From assembly GCF_000826685.1 (NCBI RefSeq), contig NZ_JROO01000031.1:1-64000 (forward strand): DNA of 64,000 bases. The letters are read 5' to 3'. The notes below the pieces were generated by a model. That model was not told the DNA's origin. It did not search any database and worked only from the letters and a program-made list of their open reading frames with translations. The translations under genes and the position numbers were made by a program. The DNA is from Streptomonospora alba (lineage in GTDB: Bacteria; Actinomycetota; Actinomycetes; Streptosporangiales; Streptosporangiaceae). Below, one piece after another: positions 36,131 to 46,830 of the stretch (the first letter of the stretch is position 1; every line of letters starts with the position of its first letter).

Positions 36131-36613
36131 CTAACCGCGTTGCTCGGACGTCGGTGGAACCGCCGCGGCCGGGGTCTCCATCGGCTGGATGCGGGCGGTC
36201 GCGGTGCCGGTGGCCAGGAGCCGGTCCTCGGCGTCGGTGAGACGTCCGGAAAGGAAGCAGACCTCCCTGCCGCGCTTGACCACCTCGCCGTGCCCGAGGA
36301 TCCGGCCCGGCCGTGCCGGGCGCAGGAACTGGACCTGGAGGTCCAGCGTCGGCGCGAAGTAGCCGGGCGGCAGGGTGGCGACCAGCGCCGGACCCATCGT
36401 GTCGTCCAGCATCGCGGCCAGGAACCCGCCCTGGACGGTGCCCGCGGGGTTGAGGAACCGCTCGCCGGCGTCGAACGCGAGGTCCAGGGTTCCGGATTCG
36501 GGGTCGACGTCCACGACCTCCCACCCCAACGTCACCGCGGCAGGCGGAGTCGGCACCCGCCCTGCCTGGATGTCCCAGAAGACGCCCTCGCGGGGTTGTT
36601 CACGTCGGTCCAT
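36131..36613 (-). CDS. PaaI-type hotdog thioesterase
   Basis: 160 aa. Single hotdog fold: LGWEVVDVDPESGTLDLAFD, the active-site helix FLNPAGTVQGGFLAAMLDDTMG and strand THPATLDLQ-like LQVQFLRPARPG. Proteins of this type hydrolyse aryl- or acyl-CoA thioesters; substrate unknown. ATG 36613 is chosen because a longer ATG at 36643 touches the sdaA terminator hairpin (36642-36682). It is downstream of sdaA on the same strand but probably separate. Confidence 0.8.
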   Translation of the reverse strand: MDRREQPREGVFWDIQAGRVPTPPAAVTLGWEVVDVDPESGTLDLAFDAGERFLNPAGTVQGGFLAAMLDDTMGPALVATLPPGYFAPTLDLQVQFLRPARPGRILGHGEVVKRGREVCFLSGRLTDAEDRLLATGTATARIQPMETPAAAVPPTSEQRG

Positions 36614-36641
36614 GTCCGACAGTGAACCAGCCGGGTGGGAC

Positions 36642-36682
36642 ATCCGCCGGGTCCGCCGGTCCGGCGGCCGCAGCCGGCGGAT
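36642..36682 (-). terminator. Terminator of the gcvT-gcvH-glyA-sdaA operon
   Basis: ATCCGCCGG/CCGGCGGAT outer stem (36642-36650 / 36674-36682) with an inner GCCGG-T-CCGGC palindrome, 7 nt after the sdaA stop. Confidence 0.65.
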
Positions 36683-36688
36683 CCACCT

Positions 36689-38098
36689 TCAGCACTCGAT
36701 GACGTTGACCGCCAGTCCGCCCCTGCTGGTCTCCTTGTACTTGTCCATCATGTCCCGGCCGGTGTCGCGCATGGTCTGGATGACCTTGTCGAGGGAGACG
36801 AAGTGGCTGCCGTCGCCGCGCAGGGCGATGCGGGCCGCGCTGATCGCCTTGATCGAGGCCAGGGCGTTGCGCTCGATGCAGGGGACCTGGACCAGGCCGC
36901 CGATGGGGTCGCAGGTCAGACCCAGGTTGTGCTCCATGGCGATCTCGGCGGAGTTCTCGATCTGGGCCGGAGTGGCGCCCCAGGCCTCGGCGAGGCCCGC
37001 CGCGGCCATCGACGACGCCGAGCCGACCTCGCCCTGGCAGCCGACCTCGGCACCGGAGATCGAGGCGTTGTGCTTGTAGAGGATGCCGATCGCCCCCGCT
37101 GCGAGCAGGAACCGGATCGCACCCTCGTCGCCCGCGCCCTGGGTGAAGTGCACGTAGTAGTGCAGCACCGCGGGGATGATGCCGGCCGCGCCGTTGGTGG
37201 GGGCGGTGACCACACGGCCGCCCGCGGCGTTCTCCTCGTTGACGGCGAGGGCGTACAGAGTGATCCAGTCGGTGCCCCGCATGGGGTCGCCCGGGTCGCT
37301 GTGGTCGGGCCCGGACAGGCCCTCGGCCTCGCAGTGGCCGCCGAGCTGGCGGTACAGCCGCGGCGCCCGCCGCGTGACCTTCAGGCCGCCGGGCAGGGTG
37401 CCCTCGGTGCTCACGCCCCGGCGCACACACGCGCGCATGGCCCGCCAGATCTCCAGTAGCCCCTCGCGGATCTCGGCGGCGGAGCGGCCGAACGCCCGCT
37501 CGTTGGCGAGCATGACCGAGCTGATGGACATGCCGGTCTCGCGGCAGATCTCCAGCAGTTCGGCGGCGGAGGCGAACGGGTAGGGCTGCGGGGTGTCGTC
37601 GGCGGTGATCCGGTCCGCGCCCACCGCCTTCTCGTCGACGACGAAGCCCCCGCCCACCGAGTAGTAGATGTGCGCCCGCAGTTCGTTCCCGGCGGAGTCC
37701 TCGGCGACGAAGCGCATCCCGTTGGGATGGCCGGGCAGCGTCTCCTTGCGGCGGAACTCCAGGTGGGTCTCGGGGTCGAAGGCGACCGCGTGCCCGCCCT
37801 CCAGCGCCAGCCGGTGCTGCGTGCGCACACGGTCCACCATCGCGGGCGCCGCGTCGATGTCGACGCCCTCGGGCGTCTCGCCGAGCAGGCCGAGGACGAC
37901 GGCGCGGTCGCTGCCGTGCCCCTTTCCGGTCAGCGCGAGCGAGCCGTAGAGCTCGACGCGAACCGCGGCGGTCCGCTCCAGCAGCCCGGACTCCGCCAAC
38001 CCTTCGGCGAACCGGTGGGCGGCCCGCATCGGTCCGACCGTGTGCGAACTCGACGGGCCGATGCCGATCGTGAACAGATCGAAAACGCTGATTGCCAT
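36689..38098 (-). CDS. sdaA: L-serine ammonia-lyase (serine dehydratase), single chain
   Basis: 469 aa. 4Fe-4S enzyme deaminating serine to pyruvate and ammonia. The beta-domain at the N-terminus ([22 protein letters not shown]) and the alpha-domain ([18 protein letters not shown]) are fused. Cluster ligand candidates are in GCQGEVGSA and [16 protein letters not shown]. The last residue is Cys (NVIEC), as in type II enzymes where the terminal Cys occupies the active site. ATG 38098 with GGAGGG upstream. It is the last gene of the glycine-riboswitch operon, 103 bp after glyA, completing glycine to serine to pyruvate. Confidence 0.95.
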   Translation of the reverse strand: MAISVFDLFTIGIGPSSSHTVGPMRAAHRFAEGLAESGLLERTAAVRVELYGSLALTGKGHGSDRAVVLGLLGETPEGVDIDAAPAMVDRVRTQHRLALEGGHAVAFDPETHLEFRRKETLPGHPNGMRFVAEDSAGNELRAHIYYSVGGGFVVDEKAVGADRITADDTPQPYPFASAAELLEICRETGMSISSVMLANERAFGRSAAEIREGLLEIWRAMRACVRRGVSTEGTLPGGLKVTRRAPRLYRQLGGHCEAEGLSGPDHSDPGDPMRGTDWITLYALAVNEENAAGGRVVTAPTNGAAGIIPAVLHYYVHFTQGAGDEGAIRFLLAAGAIGILYKHNASISGAEVGCQGEVGSASSMAAAGLAEAWGATPAQIENSAEIAMEHNLGLTCDPIGGLVQVPCIERNALASIKAISAARIALRGDGSHFVSLDKVIQTMRDTGRDMMDKYKETSRGGLAVNVIEC

Positions 38099-38201
38099 GG
38101 TCCTGCCCTCCTAGCGGGCACAGGAGCGATGTTGGTGTTCGGTGCGGCCGGGACGCAATGCGCCACGCCCCGGCCGCACCAGGAGGGCAGGATCCCGCCC
38201 T

Positions 38202-39473
38202 CTACAGCTCCGGGTAGAGCGGGTGCTTGCGCACCAGAGCCTCGACGCGGCCGCGCAGCGCGGCGGCGTCGTATTCGGGCTTGAGCGCTTCGGCGATGAT
38301 GTCGGAGACCTCGGTGAAGTCCTCGTCGCCGAACCCGCGCGTGGCCAGCGCAGGTGTGCCGATGCGCAGCCCCGAGGTCACCATGGGCGGCCGCGGGTCG
38401 TCGGGCACCGCGTTGCGGTTGACGGTGATGCCGATCTCGTGCAGCCGGTCCTCGGCCTCCTTGCCGTTGAGCTGGCAGTTCACCAGGTCAACGAGCACAA
38501 GATGGACGTCTGTTCCGCCGCTGAGCACCCGCACGCCGTTCTGCACCGCGTCCTCGCGCATCAGCCGCTCGGCCAGGATCCGCGCGCCGGAGACGGTGCG
38601 CCGCTGCCGGTCGGCGAAGTCGTCGCCCGCGGCGACCTTCAGCGCGACGGCCTTGCCCGCGATCACGTGCTCCAGCGGCCCGCCCTGCATACCGGGGAAC
38701 ACGGCCGAGTTGATCTTCTTGCCGTACTCTTCCTTGCACAGGATGAGCCCGCCGCGCGGGCCGCCGAGCGTCTTGTGCGTGGTGGTGGTCACCACGTCGG
38801 CGTGCGGTACCGGGTTGGGGTGCACCCCCGCGGCCACCAGTCCGGCGAAGTGCGCCATGTCCACCATGAACAGTGCGTCGACCTCGTCGGCGATCGCGCG
38901 GAAGCGCGCGAAGTCGAGCTCGCGTGGGTAGGCCGACCACCCGGCGACGATCATCTTCGGCCGGTGCTCCTTGGCCAGCGCCGCGACCTCGTCGTAGTCG
39001 ACGGTGCCGTCCTCGGGGCGCACGTGGTAGGCGACCGCGTTGAGGATCTTGCCGGAGTAGTTCAGCTTCATGCCGTGGGTCAGGTGCCCGCCGTGGGCCA
39101 GGTCCAGGCCCAGGATGGTGTCGCCCGGCTTGAGCAGCGAGAAGTACACCGCGGTGTTGGCCTGGGCGCCCGAGTGCGGCTGCACGTTGGCGTGCTCCGC
39201 GCCGAACAGCTCCTTGGCGCGGTCGATCGCGAGCTGCTCGACCACGTCGACGTGCTCGCAACCCCCGTAGTAGCGCTTGCCGGGGTAGCCCTCGGCGTAC
39301 TTGTTGGTCAGGACCGTGCCCTGGGCCTCCAGCACCGCCTGCGGAGCGAAGTTCTCCGAGGCGATCATCTCCAGGGTGTCGCGCTGCCGGCTCAGCTCAG
39401 CGCCGACGGCTGCGGCGACCTCGGGATCGAGCTGGTCGAGGGTCTGGTCGAGCAGATTCCGCTGAGAGGGCAT
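38202..39473 (-). CDS. glyA: Serine hydroxymethyltransferase
   Basis: 423 aa. PLP enzyme exchanging glycine + methylene-THF with serine + THF. Motifs: [60 protein letters not shown], and the PLP Lys in [15 protein letters not shown]; the C-terminal [14 protein letters not shown] is typical. Only 4 nt separate its ATG from the gcvH stop, so translation is coupled. In this operon it would fix the methylene-THF released by glycine cleavage into serine, for SdaA to deaminate. Confidence 0.97.
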   Translation of the reverse strand: MPSQRNLLDQTLDQLDPEVAAAVGAELSRQRDTLEMIASENFAPQAVLEAQGTVLTNKYAEGYPGKRYYGGCEHVDVVEQLAIDRAKELFGAEHANVQPHSGAQANTAVYFSLLKPGDTILGLDLAHGGHLTHGMKLNYSGKILNAVAYHVRPEDGTVDYDEVAALAKEHRPKMIVAGWSAYPRELDFARFRAIADEVDALFMVDMAHFAGLVAAGVHPNPVPHADVVTTTTHKTLGGPRGGLILCKEEYGKKINSAVFPGMQGGPLEHVIAGKAVALKVAAGDDFADRQRRTVSGARILAERLMREDAVQNGVRVLSGGTDVHLVLVDLVNCQLNGKEAEDRLHEIGITVNRNAVPDDPRPPMVTSGLRIGTPALATRGFGDEDFTEVSDIIAEALKPEYDAAALRGRVEALVRKHPLYPEL

Positions 39474-39477
39474 GTGA

Positions 39478-39858
39478 TTAACCTTCGCCTTCGGTCAACT
39501 GCGTGTACTGCTCCGGAGAGAGCAGCTCGGACGGTTCCTCGGTGACCTCCACCTTGAATAGCCACCCCTGGCCGTAGGGATCGGTCCCGATGACCTCGGG
39601 ATTGTCCACCGCTGCCTGGTTGACGTCGACGACTTCGCCGTTCACCGGTGCGTACAGGTCGCTGACGGACTTGGTGGACTCCACCTCCCCGCAGGTCTCG
39701 CCGGCGGCGACGGTCGCGCCCGTCTCCGGCGGCTCGACGTAGACGATGTCGCCGAGTGCTTCGGCGGCGAAGGCGGTGATGCCGATCGTGGCAACACCGT
39801 CGTTGATCGCCACCCACTCGTGCTCGCTCGTGTAGTTCAGCTCCGCGGGAACGCTCAA
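39478..39858 (-). CDS. gcvH: Glycine cleavage system H protein
   Basis: 126 aa. The lipoyl carrier of the glycine cleavage complex: [34 protein letters not shown], the lipoylated Lys in [20 protein letters not shown], and [15 protein letters not shown] 39858 is used as start: GGAGAG sits 5 nt upstream and the reading begins MSVPAELN. A 17-nt palindrome is 33-49 bp before it. The gcvP decarboxylase subunit is not in the window. Confidence 0.95.
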   Translation of the reverse strand: MSVPAELNYTSEHEWVAINDGVATIGITAFAAEALGDIVYVEPPETGATVAAGETCGEVESTKSVSDLYAPVNGEVVDVNQAAVDNPEVIGTDPYGQGWLFKVEVTEEPSELLSPEQYTQLTEGEG

Positions 39859-39890
39859 TTCAACTCTCCAGGAGGTCGTCGTTGTCCGGG

Positions 39891-39907
39891 TATGGCGCGG
39901 CGCCATA
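39891..39907. promoter_or_regulatory. Palindrome upstream of gcvH
   Basis: TATGGCGCGGCGCCATA, 8-1-8 and fully symmetric, in the 169-bp gap between gcvT and gcvH; either an operator for an internal promoter or an mRNA hairpin. Confidence 0.45.
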
Positions 39908-40027
39908 GGCGTGTGGCCGTCCGACCGGGTCGGCGTGTGGACCGCACGGCGGTTCCACCCGCGTCGAATTCTGCCGCTTCGGCCTGCGGCCCCGCACGCG
40001 GTGTGCGCGGTTCGGGTCGGCGGAAGC

Positions 40028-41149
40028 TCAGCGCCCCCGCTGGTAGAAGGGCAGGTCGACGACATCGACGGCCTCGGCGCGGCCGCGCACGTCCACGGCG
40101 GTCTCGCCGGTGGAGGGATCGGCGCCGCTGTCGATGTAGGCCATGGCGACGGGCTTGCCCAGCGTGGGCGAGGGCGCCCCGCTGGTGACCACGCCAACGG
40201 GCTCGCCGCCGAGCAGCACGGGGTTGCCCTTGCGCAGCGGACGGCGGCCGCGGGCCACCAGGCCCACCAGGCGGCGCCGCGGGCCGGAGTCGGCGACGCG
40301 CTGGAGCGCATCGCGGCCCACGAAATCGCCCGGCTTGTCCAGTTTGACGACGCGCCCCAGATTGGCGTCGAAGGGGGTGGTCCCGGTGTCGAGTTCGTTG
40401 CCGTAGAGCGGCATCCCGGCTTCGAGCCGCAGCGTGTCGCGTGCGGACAGCCCGGCGGGAACCAGGCCGTGCGGCTCGCCGGACTCCAGCAGGGCCGCCC
40501 ACACGGCGGGCGCGGCGTCGCCGGGGGTGAGGAAGATCTCGAAGCCGTCCTCGCCGGTGTAGCCGGTCCGGGCCAGCAGCGCCGGGTACCCCGCGACATC
40601 GTGGGAGTAGCCCGCGAAGTACTTGATCGTGCTCAGGTCGGCGTCGGTGAGGGGCGCGAGGATCTCGGCGGCGGCCGGGCCCTGCACGGCGATCAGGGCG
40701 TAGTCGGGGGAGCGGTCCTCGACCAGGGCGTCGAAGCCCGCCGCGCGTTCGCTGAGCGCGGCCAGGACGGTCTCGGCGTTGGCCGCGTTGGCCACCACCA
40801 TGTACTCGTCCTCGGTGAGCCGGTAGACGATGAGGTCGTCGAGGACGCCGCCGTCGGCGTCGGTGATCATGGTGTAGCGGGCGCGGCCCGGGGTCACCTT
40901 CGACAGGTGGCCCGCCAGGGCGTAGTCGAGCATGTCGGCGGCCTGGGGGCCGCTGACGGCGATCTCGCCCATGTGCGAGAGGTCGAAGAGACCGGCGGTC
41001 TCGCGCACGGCCGTGTGCTCGGCGCGCTCGCCGCCGTAGCGCAGCGGCATCTCCCAGCCTGCGAAGTCGACCAGGGTGGCCCCGGCCCGTTCGTGGACGG
41101 CGTGCAGCGGTGTGGTTCGCAGTGCCGATCCCTGGTCCGGCGCAGTCAT
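40028..41149 (-). CDS. gcvT: Glycine cleavage system T protein (aminomethyltransferase)
   Basis: 373 aa. Transfers the methylene carbon from H-protein-bound aminomethyl to THF, releasing ammonia. Landmarks: [77 protein letters not shown] and [22 protein letters not shown] 41149 follows GGGAGTGAGA and is the first gene after a tandem glycine riboswitch. It heads the operon gcvT-gcvH-glyA-sdaA. Confidence 0.97.
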   Translation of the reverse strand: MTAPDQGSALRTTPLHAVHERAGATLVDFAGWEMPLRYGGERAEHTAVRETAGLFDLSHMGEIAVSGPQAADMLDYALAGHLSKVTPGRARYTMITDADGGVLDDLIVYRLTEDEYMVVANAANAETVLAALSERAAGFDALVEDRSPDYALIAVQGPAAAEILAPLTDADLSTIKYFAGYSHDVAGYPALLARTGYTGEDGFEIFLTPGDAAPAVWAALLESGEPHGLVPAGLSARDTLRLEAGMPLYGNELDTGTTPFDANLGRVVKLDKPGDFVGRDALQRVADSGPRRRLVGLVARGRRPLRKGNPVLLGGEPVGVVTSGAPSPTLGKPVAMAYIDSGADPSTGETAVDVRGRAEAVDVVDLPFYQRGR

Positions 41150-41161
41150 TCTCACTCCCGA

Positions 41162-41200
41162 GAGGATGGACGTCGTTTCGTCACAGGCGTTGCCATCCTC
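41162..41200 (-). promoter_or_regulatory. Hairpin in the riboswitch expression platform
   Basis: GAGGATGG (minus 41200-41193) and CCATCCTC (41169-41162) can pair across a 23-nt loop just upstream of the gcvT SD. The 5' arm overlaps the end of the second aptamer, so glycine binding could decide whether this stem forms. Confidence 0.55.
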
Positions 41201-41387
41201 CCCCTCTGTCATGGTGCCTGAGAGCTTCGCCGCGCGGACGCGGTTTGCACCTTCGGCGAGGGGCCCGACGCCCCTGCTTTCCAGAGTGGTCTCGACCGTA
41301 CGGTCCACAGCGCCTGAGAGGTTCTCTGGGGAGGAATTGCTCCTTCGGCGGCCCGCGCCGGCTGCACGGACTCTCTCCCGTACGGAT
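41197..41387 (-). promoter_or_regulatory. Tandem glycine riboswitch
   Basis: Both aptamers are readable on the minus strand: aptamer 1 has GGGAGAGAGTCC, GCCGAAGGAGCAATTCC and CAGAGAACCTCTCAGG, with a CCGTAC/GTACGG P1 stem (about 41387-41298). Aptamer 2 has CACTCTGGAAAGCAG, CGCCGAAGGTGCAAACC, and GAAGCTCTCAGGCACC then ATGACAGAGGGGG (about 41292-41197). These conserved blocks are the gcvT-type glycine riboswitch, normally an ON switch for glycine catabolism. Confidence 0.93.
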
Positions 41388-41402
41388 TCAACGACCGATT
41401 CC

Positions 41403-41408
41403 AGGCTA
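41403..41408 (-). promoter_or_regulatory. Candidate -10 element of the gcv operon
   Basis: TAGCCT on the minus strand, about 16 nt before the first aptamer P1 stem. No convincing -35 at standard spacing. Confidence 0.35.
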
Positions 41409-41510
41409 ACAGCGCGGCCTTCGAGCGAACAGACAAGGGCACGCGAAACGCCCCGGTCAACGTGTCGACCAGCGGTAACGCGCGGCTATGGGGCGGGGCG
41501 GCGCGACGCA

Positions 41511-41546
41511 CGAGGGCCGCCGGCGCTTACGCGGCGGCGGCCCTCG
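41511..41546 (-). terminator. Terminator of the DAHP synthase gene
   Basis: A perfect 12-bp stem (41511-41522 / 41535-41546) with a 12-nt loop, 29 nt past the stop on the minus strand. Confidence 0.75.
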
Positions 41547-41574
41547 AACGGGTTCCGATGTGCTGTGCCGACCG

Positions 41575-42630
41575 CTACACCGAGCGGCGCTTGCGCACCG
41601 CCTCGGCCAGCTTGCCGAGCACCTGCTCGGTGGTCGACCAGTCCATGCACTTGTCGGTGATGGAGCGGCCGTAGACCAGGTCGGCCGGGTCGCTCAGCTC
41701 CTGGGCGCCCTCCTCGATGAAGCTCTCCAGCATCACACCCACGACGCCGCGCTGGCCGTCGGCCACCTGGGCGGCGATCGCCTCGGCGACGCCGGGCTGG
41801 CGGGTGTGGTCCTTGCCGCTGTTGGCGTGGCTGGAGTCGATCATCAGCCGCCGCGGCAGCCCGGAGCCCTCGATCGCGTCCAGCGCCGAGGAGACGTTCG
41901 CCGCGTCGTAGTTGGGGCCCGTACGCCCGCCCCGCAGGATGACGTGGCAGTCGGGGTTGCCCGCGGTGACCACGACCGAACCCGCCCCGGCGGGGTCGAC
42001 GCCGAAGAAGGTGTGCGAGGCCGCCGAGGCCCCGCAGGCGTCCACGGCCACCTGGACGTCGCCGTCGGTGCCGTTCTTGAAGCCCACCGGCATGCTCAGG
42101 CCGCTGCCGAGCTGGCGGTGCACCTGGCTCTCGGTCGTACGGGCGCCGATGGCCCCCCAGGCGACCGCATCGGCGATGTACTGCGGCGTGATGGGGTCGA
42201 GGAACTCGGTGCTGGCCGGAACGCCGATGGAGCCGATGTCCAGCAGCAGCTTGCGGGCGGTGCGCAAGCCGCGGTGCACGTCGTAGCTCTCGTCCAGGCC
42301 GGGGTCGTTGATCAGCCCCTTCCAGCCCAGCGTGGTGCGCGGCTTCTCGAAGTAGACGCGCATCACCACGCACAGATCCTCGCTGACCGACGGGATCAGC
42401 GCCTTGAGCCGCTGGGCGTAGTCGACCGCGGCCTCGGGGTCGTGCACCGAGCAGGGCCCCACGATGACCAGCAGGCGGTCGTCGGCCCCGTCGAGCACCC
42501 GCTTGACCTCGGCGCGGGCGTCCTCGACGAGCGCCGCGCGCTCCGGCCCCATCGGGAGCTCGGCCAGCAGGTCCTTGGGCGCGATCAGCGGTTGGTAGCT
42601 GGCGACGCGCGTGTCGTTGGTGTTGGGCAT
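41575..42630 (-). CDS. aroG: Class I 3-deoxy-7-phosphoheptulonate (DAHP) synthase
   Basis: 351 aa. First step of the shikimate pathway: PEP + erythrose-4-P to DAHP. Type I-alpha (AroFGH) motifs: VIVGPCSVHDPEAAVDYA, MRVYFEKPRTTLGWKGLIND, VAWGAIGARTTESQVHR, GFKNGTDGDVQVAVD, MIDSSHANSGKDH and VYGRSITDKCMDW. Many actinobacteria use the plant-like class II enzyme, so this is a second or alternative isoenzyme. The N-terminal arm before residue 40 could carry feedback inhibition. ATG 42630; AGAAGG just upstream. Confidence 0.93.
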   Translation of the reverse strand: MPNTNDTRVASYQPLIAPKDLLAELPMGPERAALVEDARAEVKRVLDGADDRLLVIVGPCSVHDPEAAVDYAQRLKALIPSVSEDLCVVMRVYFEKPRTTLGWKGLINDPGLDESYDVHRGLRTARKLLLDIGSIGVPASTEFLDPITPQYIADAVAWGAIGARTTESQVHRQLGSGLSMPVGFKNGTDGDVQVAVDACGASAASHTFFGVDPAGAGSVVVTAGNPDCHVILRGGRTGPNYDAANVSSALDAIEGSGLPRRLMIDSSHANSGKDHTRQPGVAEAIAAQVADGQRGVVGVMLESFIEEGAQELSDPADLVYGRSITDKCMDWSTTEQVLGKLAEAVRKRRSV

Positions 42631-44041
<1,411 letters not shown>

Positions 44042-44152
44042 GGCACCGAGCCGGCCCCCGGCCGGAGCCCCCGCAGCGGCGGCGCCCGCCGGTCCCGGGG
44101 TTAGGCTCGGTTTTCGAACCAGCGGCGGAGCGAGCGCAGAGCGAGGAGAACC

Positions 44153-44344
44153 ATGCGGGTCAACGTCGATTTCGACCTGTGCGAGAGCAACGCGGTGTGC
44201 ATGGGCGTGGTTCCGGAGGTCTTCGAGGTACGCGAGGACGACTTCCTCTACGTGCTGCAGGACGAGCCTCCCGAGGAGCTGCGGGCCGAGGTCCAGGAGG
44301 CCGCCCGCATGTGCCCCAAGCAGGCGATCACGATCGAGGGCTGA
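44153..44344 (+). CDS. Small ferredoxin (3Fe-4S type)
   Basis: 63 aa. Typical actinobacterial P450-type ferredoxin: NVDFDLCESNAVCMGVVPEVFEV with Cys at 10 and 16, where the second cluster-ligand position is not Cys, and MCPKQAITIEG with Cys 54, leaving three ligands for a 3Fe-4S cluster. It carries electrons to a monooxygenase. ATG 44153 with GAGGAGAA upstream. Its last 17 bp overlap the 3' end of the convergent ferredoxin reductase gene. Confidence 0.92.
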   Translation: MRVNVDFDLCESNAVCMGVVPEVFEVREDDFLYVLQDEPPEELRAEVQEAARMCPKQAITIEG

Positions 44345-45545
44345 CTTCGGCCAGCGCGTCCTGCCAGGTGGTGGGCTCGCTCAGGAGCCGCCGGTAGCGC
44401 ATCACCTTCGGCGTGGAGCGCAGTCCCAGCACGCCCACCAGCATCCCGGCCCGGCCGAGGAACGCTACGAACTTGCGGTCCTCGGCCGAGCCGTGCACGA
44501 TCTCGGCGGTGTCGGCGGGCGCCGCCTGCCCCAGCAGTTGGATCTTCATTCCGTACTGGTCGGACCAGAAGTAGGGGACCGGCGTATACGGCGTACCGGT
44601 GCCGTCGCCCGCCAGCAGGTTGGCCACGGTGGCGGCGGCCTGCTCGCCGGCGTTGGTCCAGTGCTCCAGACGCACCAGGCCGCCGTAGCGCCTGTGCGGC
44701 CAGGCCGCGACGTCGCCCGCCGCGTACACCCCGGGCACCGCCGTGCGGCAGTACTCGTCGCAGAGCACGCCGCCGGTCTCGGCGGCCAGCTCCACCCCCG
44801 ATCCCTCAAGCCAGTCGGTGTTGGGCAGCGCGCCCAGGCCCGCCACCACCAGCGAAGTCTCGATCGCGTCGCCGTCGCTGAGCCGGACGCGCTCCACGCG
44901 CCCCCGGCCCTCGAAACCGGTCACGCCCACGCCCAGCCGGACGTCGACGCCCTGGTCGCGGTGCAGCTCGGTGAACACACCGCCGACCCGGGGGTCGATC
45001 ACCCTCGTCAGCGGGGTGGCAGCGGCCTCCACCAGAACGACGTCCAGCCCGGCGGCGCGGGCGCTGGAGGCGACCTCGGCGCCGATGAAGCCGGCGCCCA
45101 CGACCACGACGCGTTCAGCGGTCGTGAACGCGTCGCGCACCGCTTCGGCGTCCTCGACGGTGCGCAGCACGTGGACGCCGTCCAGCGCGGTGTCGGGGCG
45201 GCGTGCGCGGGCACCGGTGGCGACGACAAGGCGATCGGCGGTCACCGAAGAGCCGTCGTCGAGTTCGACCGCGCGTTCGCGCGGCCGCAGCCGCTGCGCG
45301 CGCCGGCCCAGGCGCACGTCGAGGTCCAGCGCCTCGAACGAGGGGCCGTCGCGCAGGGCCACGCCGACCGGCGCGCCCTTGCCGGTGAGGAACTCCTTGG
45401 ACAACGGAGGGCGGGAGTAGGGGCGGTGCTCCTCCTCGCCGATCATCGTGATGCGGCCGTCGAACCCGGCCTCACGCAGGGATTCGGCCGTGTGCAACCC
45501 GGCCATGCCCGCTCCGGCGATCGCGACGTCGCGGATCTCGCCCAT
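44328..45545 (-). CDS. NAD(P)H-dependent ferredoxin reductase, FAD-containing
   Basis: 405 aa. BphA4/PdR-type reductase: FAD motif VAIAGAGMAGLHTAESLRE, PPLSKEFLTG, NAD(P) motif VVVVGAGFIGAEVASSARA, the AAGDVAAWPHRRYG flavin segment and C-terminal QYGMKIQLLGQA. The NAD(P) loop continues LVEAAATPL, with acidic E favouring NADH. ATG 45545 with GAAGGGC upstream. Its 3' end overlaps the ferredoxin gene by 17 bp on the opposite strand; the two products are natural partners for a P450 not encoded here. Confidence 0.92.
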   Translation of the reverse strand: MGEIRDVAIAGAGMAGLHTAESLREAGFDGRITMIGEEEHRPYSRPPLSKEFLTGKGAPVGVALRDGPSFEALDLDVRLGRRAQRLRPRERAVELDDGSSVTADRLVVATGARARRPDTALDGVHVLRTVEDAEAVRDAFTTAERVVVVGAGFIGAEVASSARAAGLDVVLVEAAATPLTRVIDPRVGGVFTELHRDQGVDVRLGVGVTGFEGRGRVERVRLSDGDAIETSLVVAGLGALPNTDWLEGSGVELAAETGGVLCDEYCRTAVPGVYAAGDVAAWPHRRYGGLVRLEHWTNAGEQAAATVANLLAGDGTGTPYTPVPYFWSDQYGMKIQLLGQAAPADTAEIVHGSAEDRKFVAFLGRAGMLVGVLGLRSTPKVMRYRRLLSEPTTWQDALAEVSPRS

Positions 45546-45727
45546 CTGCCGCCCTTCGTCGAACGTCGGCGTGCGGGGCCGCGGCGCACGGCCCCGTCTG
45601 CTCGAAACATAGCCCGGAGCGTCCGGATTCCGCCTGCGGCGCCCGTTTCCTTCCGCTTCCCTGCCGCGCCGGGCCCTTCCAGTGGACGGATCCGGCTCCG
45701 ATGCGGAACCGCAGGCGGGTGCGCCGG

Positions 45728-46690
45728 TCAGATCGACCGCAACCGTCCCACCGTCTCGCCGCCGCCCCGCACCTCGGACGCTCTCAGCTCGCCTACCGCA
45801 TCGACGTCGGCGCCGACGGCCTCCAGCGCGTCGAGGACCGCGATGGTGCGGGCCCGGAACAGCGGGTCGCCGTCGCTCATCTTGACCGCCGCCACCTCGC
45901 CGGTGGGCGCGGCCACGGCCAGGACCCCTTCGGCGCCCATCTTGGCCACCGCACCCGGCAGCCGCCGCATCAGCAGGGTGTCGATCCGCCCCTCGCCGGC
46001 GACGTTCTCGGGGAACTCCCGCATGGCCTCCAGCACCCGCGACTCGGCCGAGGACTCCGGCGCGCGCGCCATCGCCTGCAGCCCGCGCGCCAAGCCGGCC
46101 AGGGAGACGGCCGGCTGCGGCGCTCCGCACCCGTCCACGGTGGTGTGGGCGACGGATTCGCCGCACATCTCCTCGATCACCTGGCGTACCAGCTCCTGCA
46201 CCGGGTGGCCGGGTTCGAGATAGTCGCCGATGCTCCATTCGCGGGCTATGCAGGCGGCGAGCATGGCGGCGTGCTTGCCTGAGCAGTTCATCAGCAGCCG
46301 GGTGGGTGTGCCCCCCGCCCTGAGCAGCCGGTCGTGTTCGCTGCGGTCCAGCGGCCAGTCGGCCGGACAGTGCAGCGCATCGGCGTCGAGCCCGGCTTCG
46401 GCCAGCATGCCCACCACCGTCTTGACGTGGTGGGGCTCGCCGCTGTGGCTGCCGGCGGCGATCGCGGTCTGCGGGGGTTCGAGCCCGGCGCCGGCGCGCA
46501 GCGCGGCCGCCGCTTGGAAGGGCTTGGCGGACGAGCGCGGCAGCATAGGGGCGTGGGCGTCCCCCCGTGCGTAGCCGATCTCACCCTTCGAGCTCAGTCC
46601 CACTGCCGTGCCGAAGTGCACCCCCTCACCGAATCCCGACCGGACCACCTCGATCAGCGGGACATACTGCGGCTGCGGGTTACGGGGCAT
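45728..46690 (-). CDS. Asparaginase II family protein (Rhizobium-type)
   Basis: 320 aa of the PF06089 family, unrelated to classic E. coli asparaginases. It has YVPLIEVVRSGFGEGVHFG, LPRSSAKPFQAAAAL with the Ser-Ser-Lys, SGEPHHV, LLMNCSGKHAAMLAACIARE, TVDGCGAPQPAVSLAGLA. It likely deamidates L-asparagine, though some relatives have amidase activity on other substrates. ATG 46690 with AAGGAG upstream. It is divergent from the exonuclease gene and not in an operon. Confidence 0.88.
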   Translation of the reverse strand: MPRNPQPQYVPLIEVVRSGFGEGVHFGTAVGLSSKGEIGYARGDAHAPMLPRSSAKPFQAAAALRAGAGLEPPQTAIAAGSHSGEPHHVKTVVGMLAEAGLDADALHCPADWPLDRSEHDRLLRAGGTPTRLLMNCSGKHAAMLAACIAREWSIGDYLEPGHPVQELVRQVIEEMCGESVAHTTVDGCGAPQPAVSLAGLARGLQAMARAPESSAESRVLEAMREFPENVAGEGRIDTLLMRRLPGAVAKMGAEGVLAVAAPTGEVAAVKMSDGDPLFRARTIAVLDALEAVGADVDAVGELRASEVRGGGETVGRLRSI

Positions 46691-46830
46691 GGGCACTCCT
46701 TGGTCAGGGGAAGCTCGTGCTTCGGGCGGCGCGGCCCGCGGCGCGGCCCGGCGGGGCCGCTGGTTCAACGCCTCTGAGGGCGCTCGTCTTCCTCCGCGTG
46801 TCGTAGTGTCGGCCCGCGGGAGGTGCCGCG

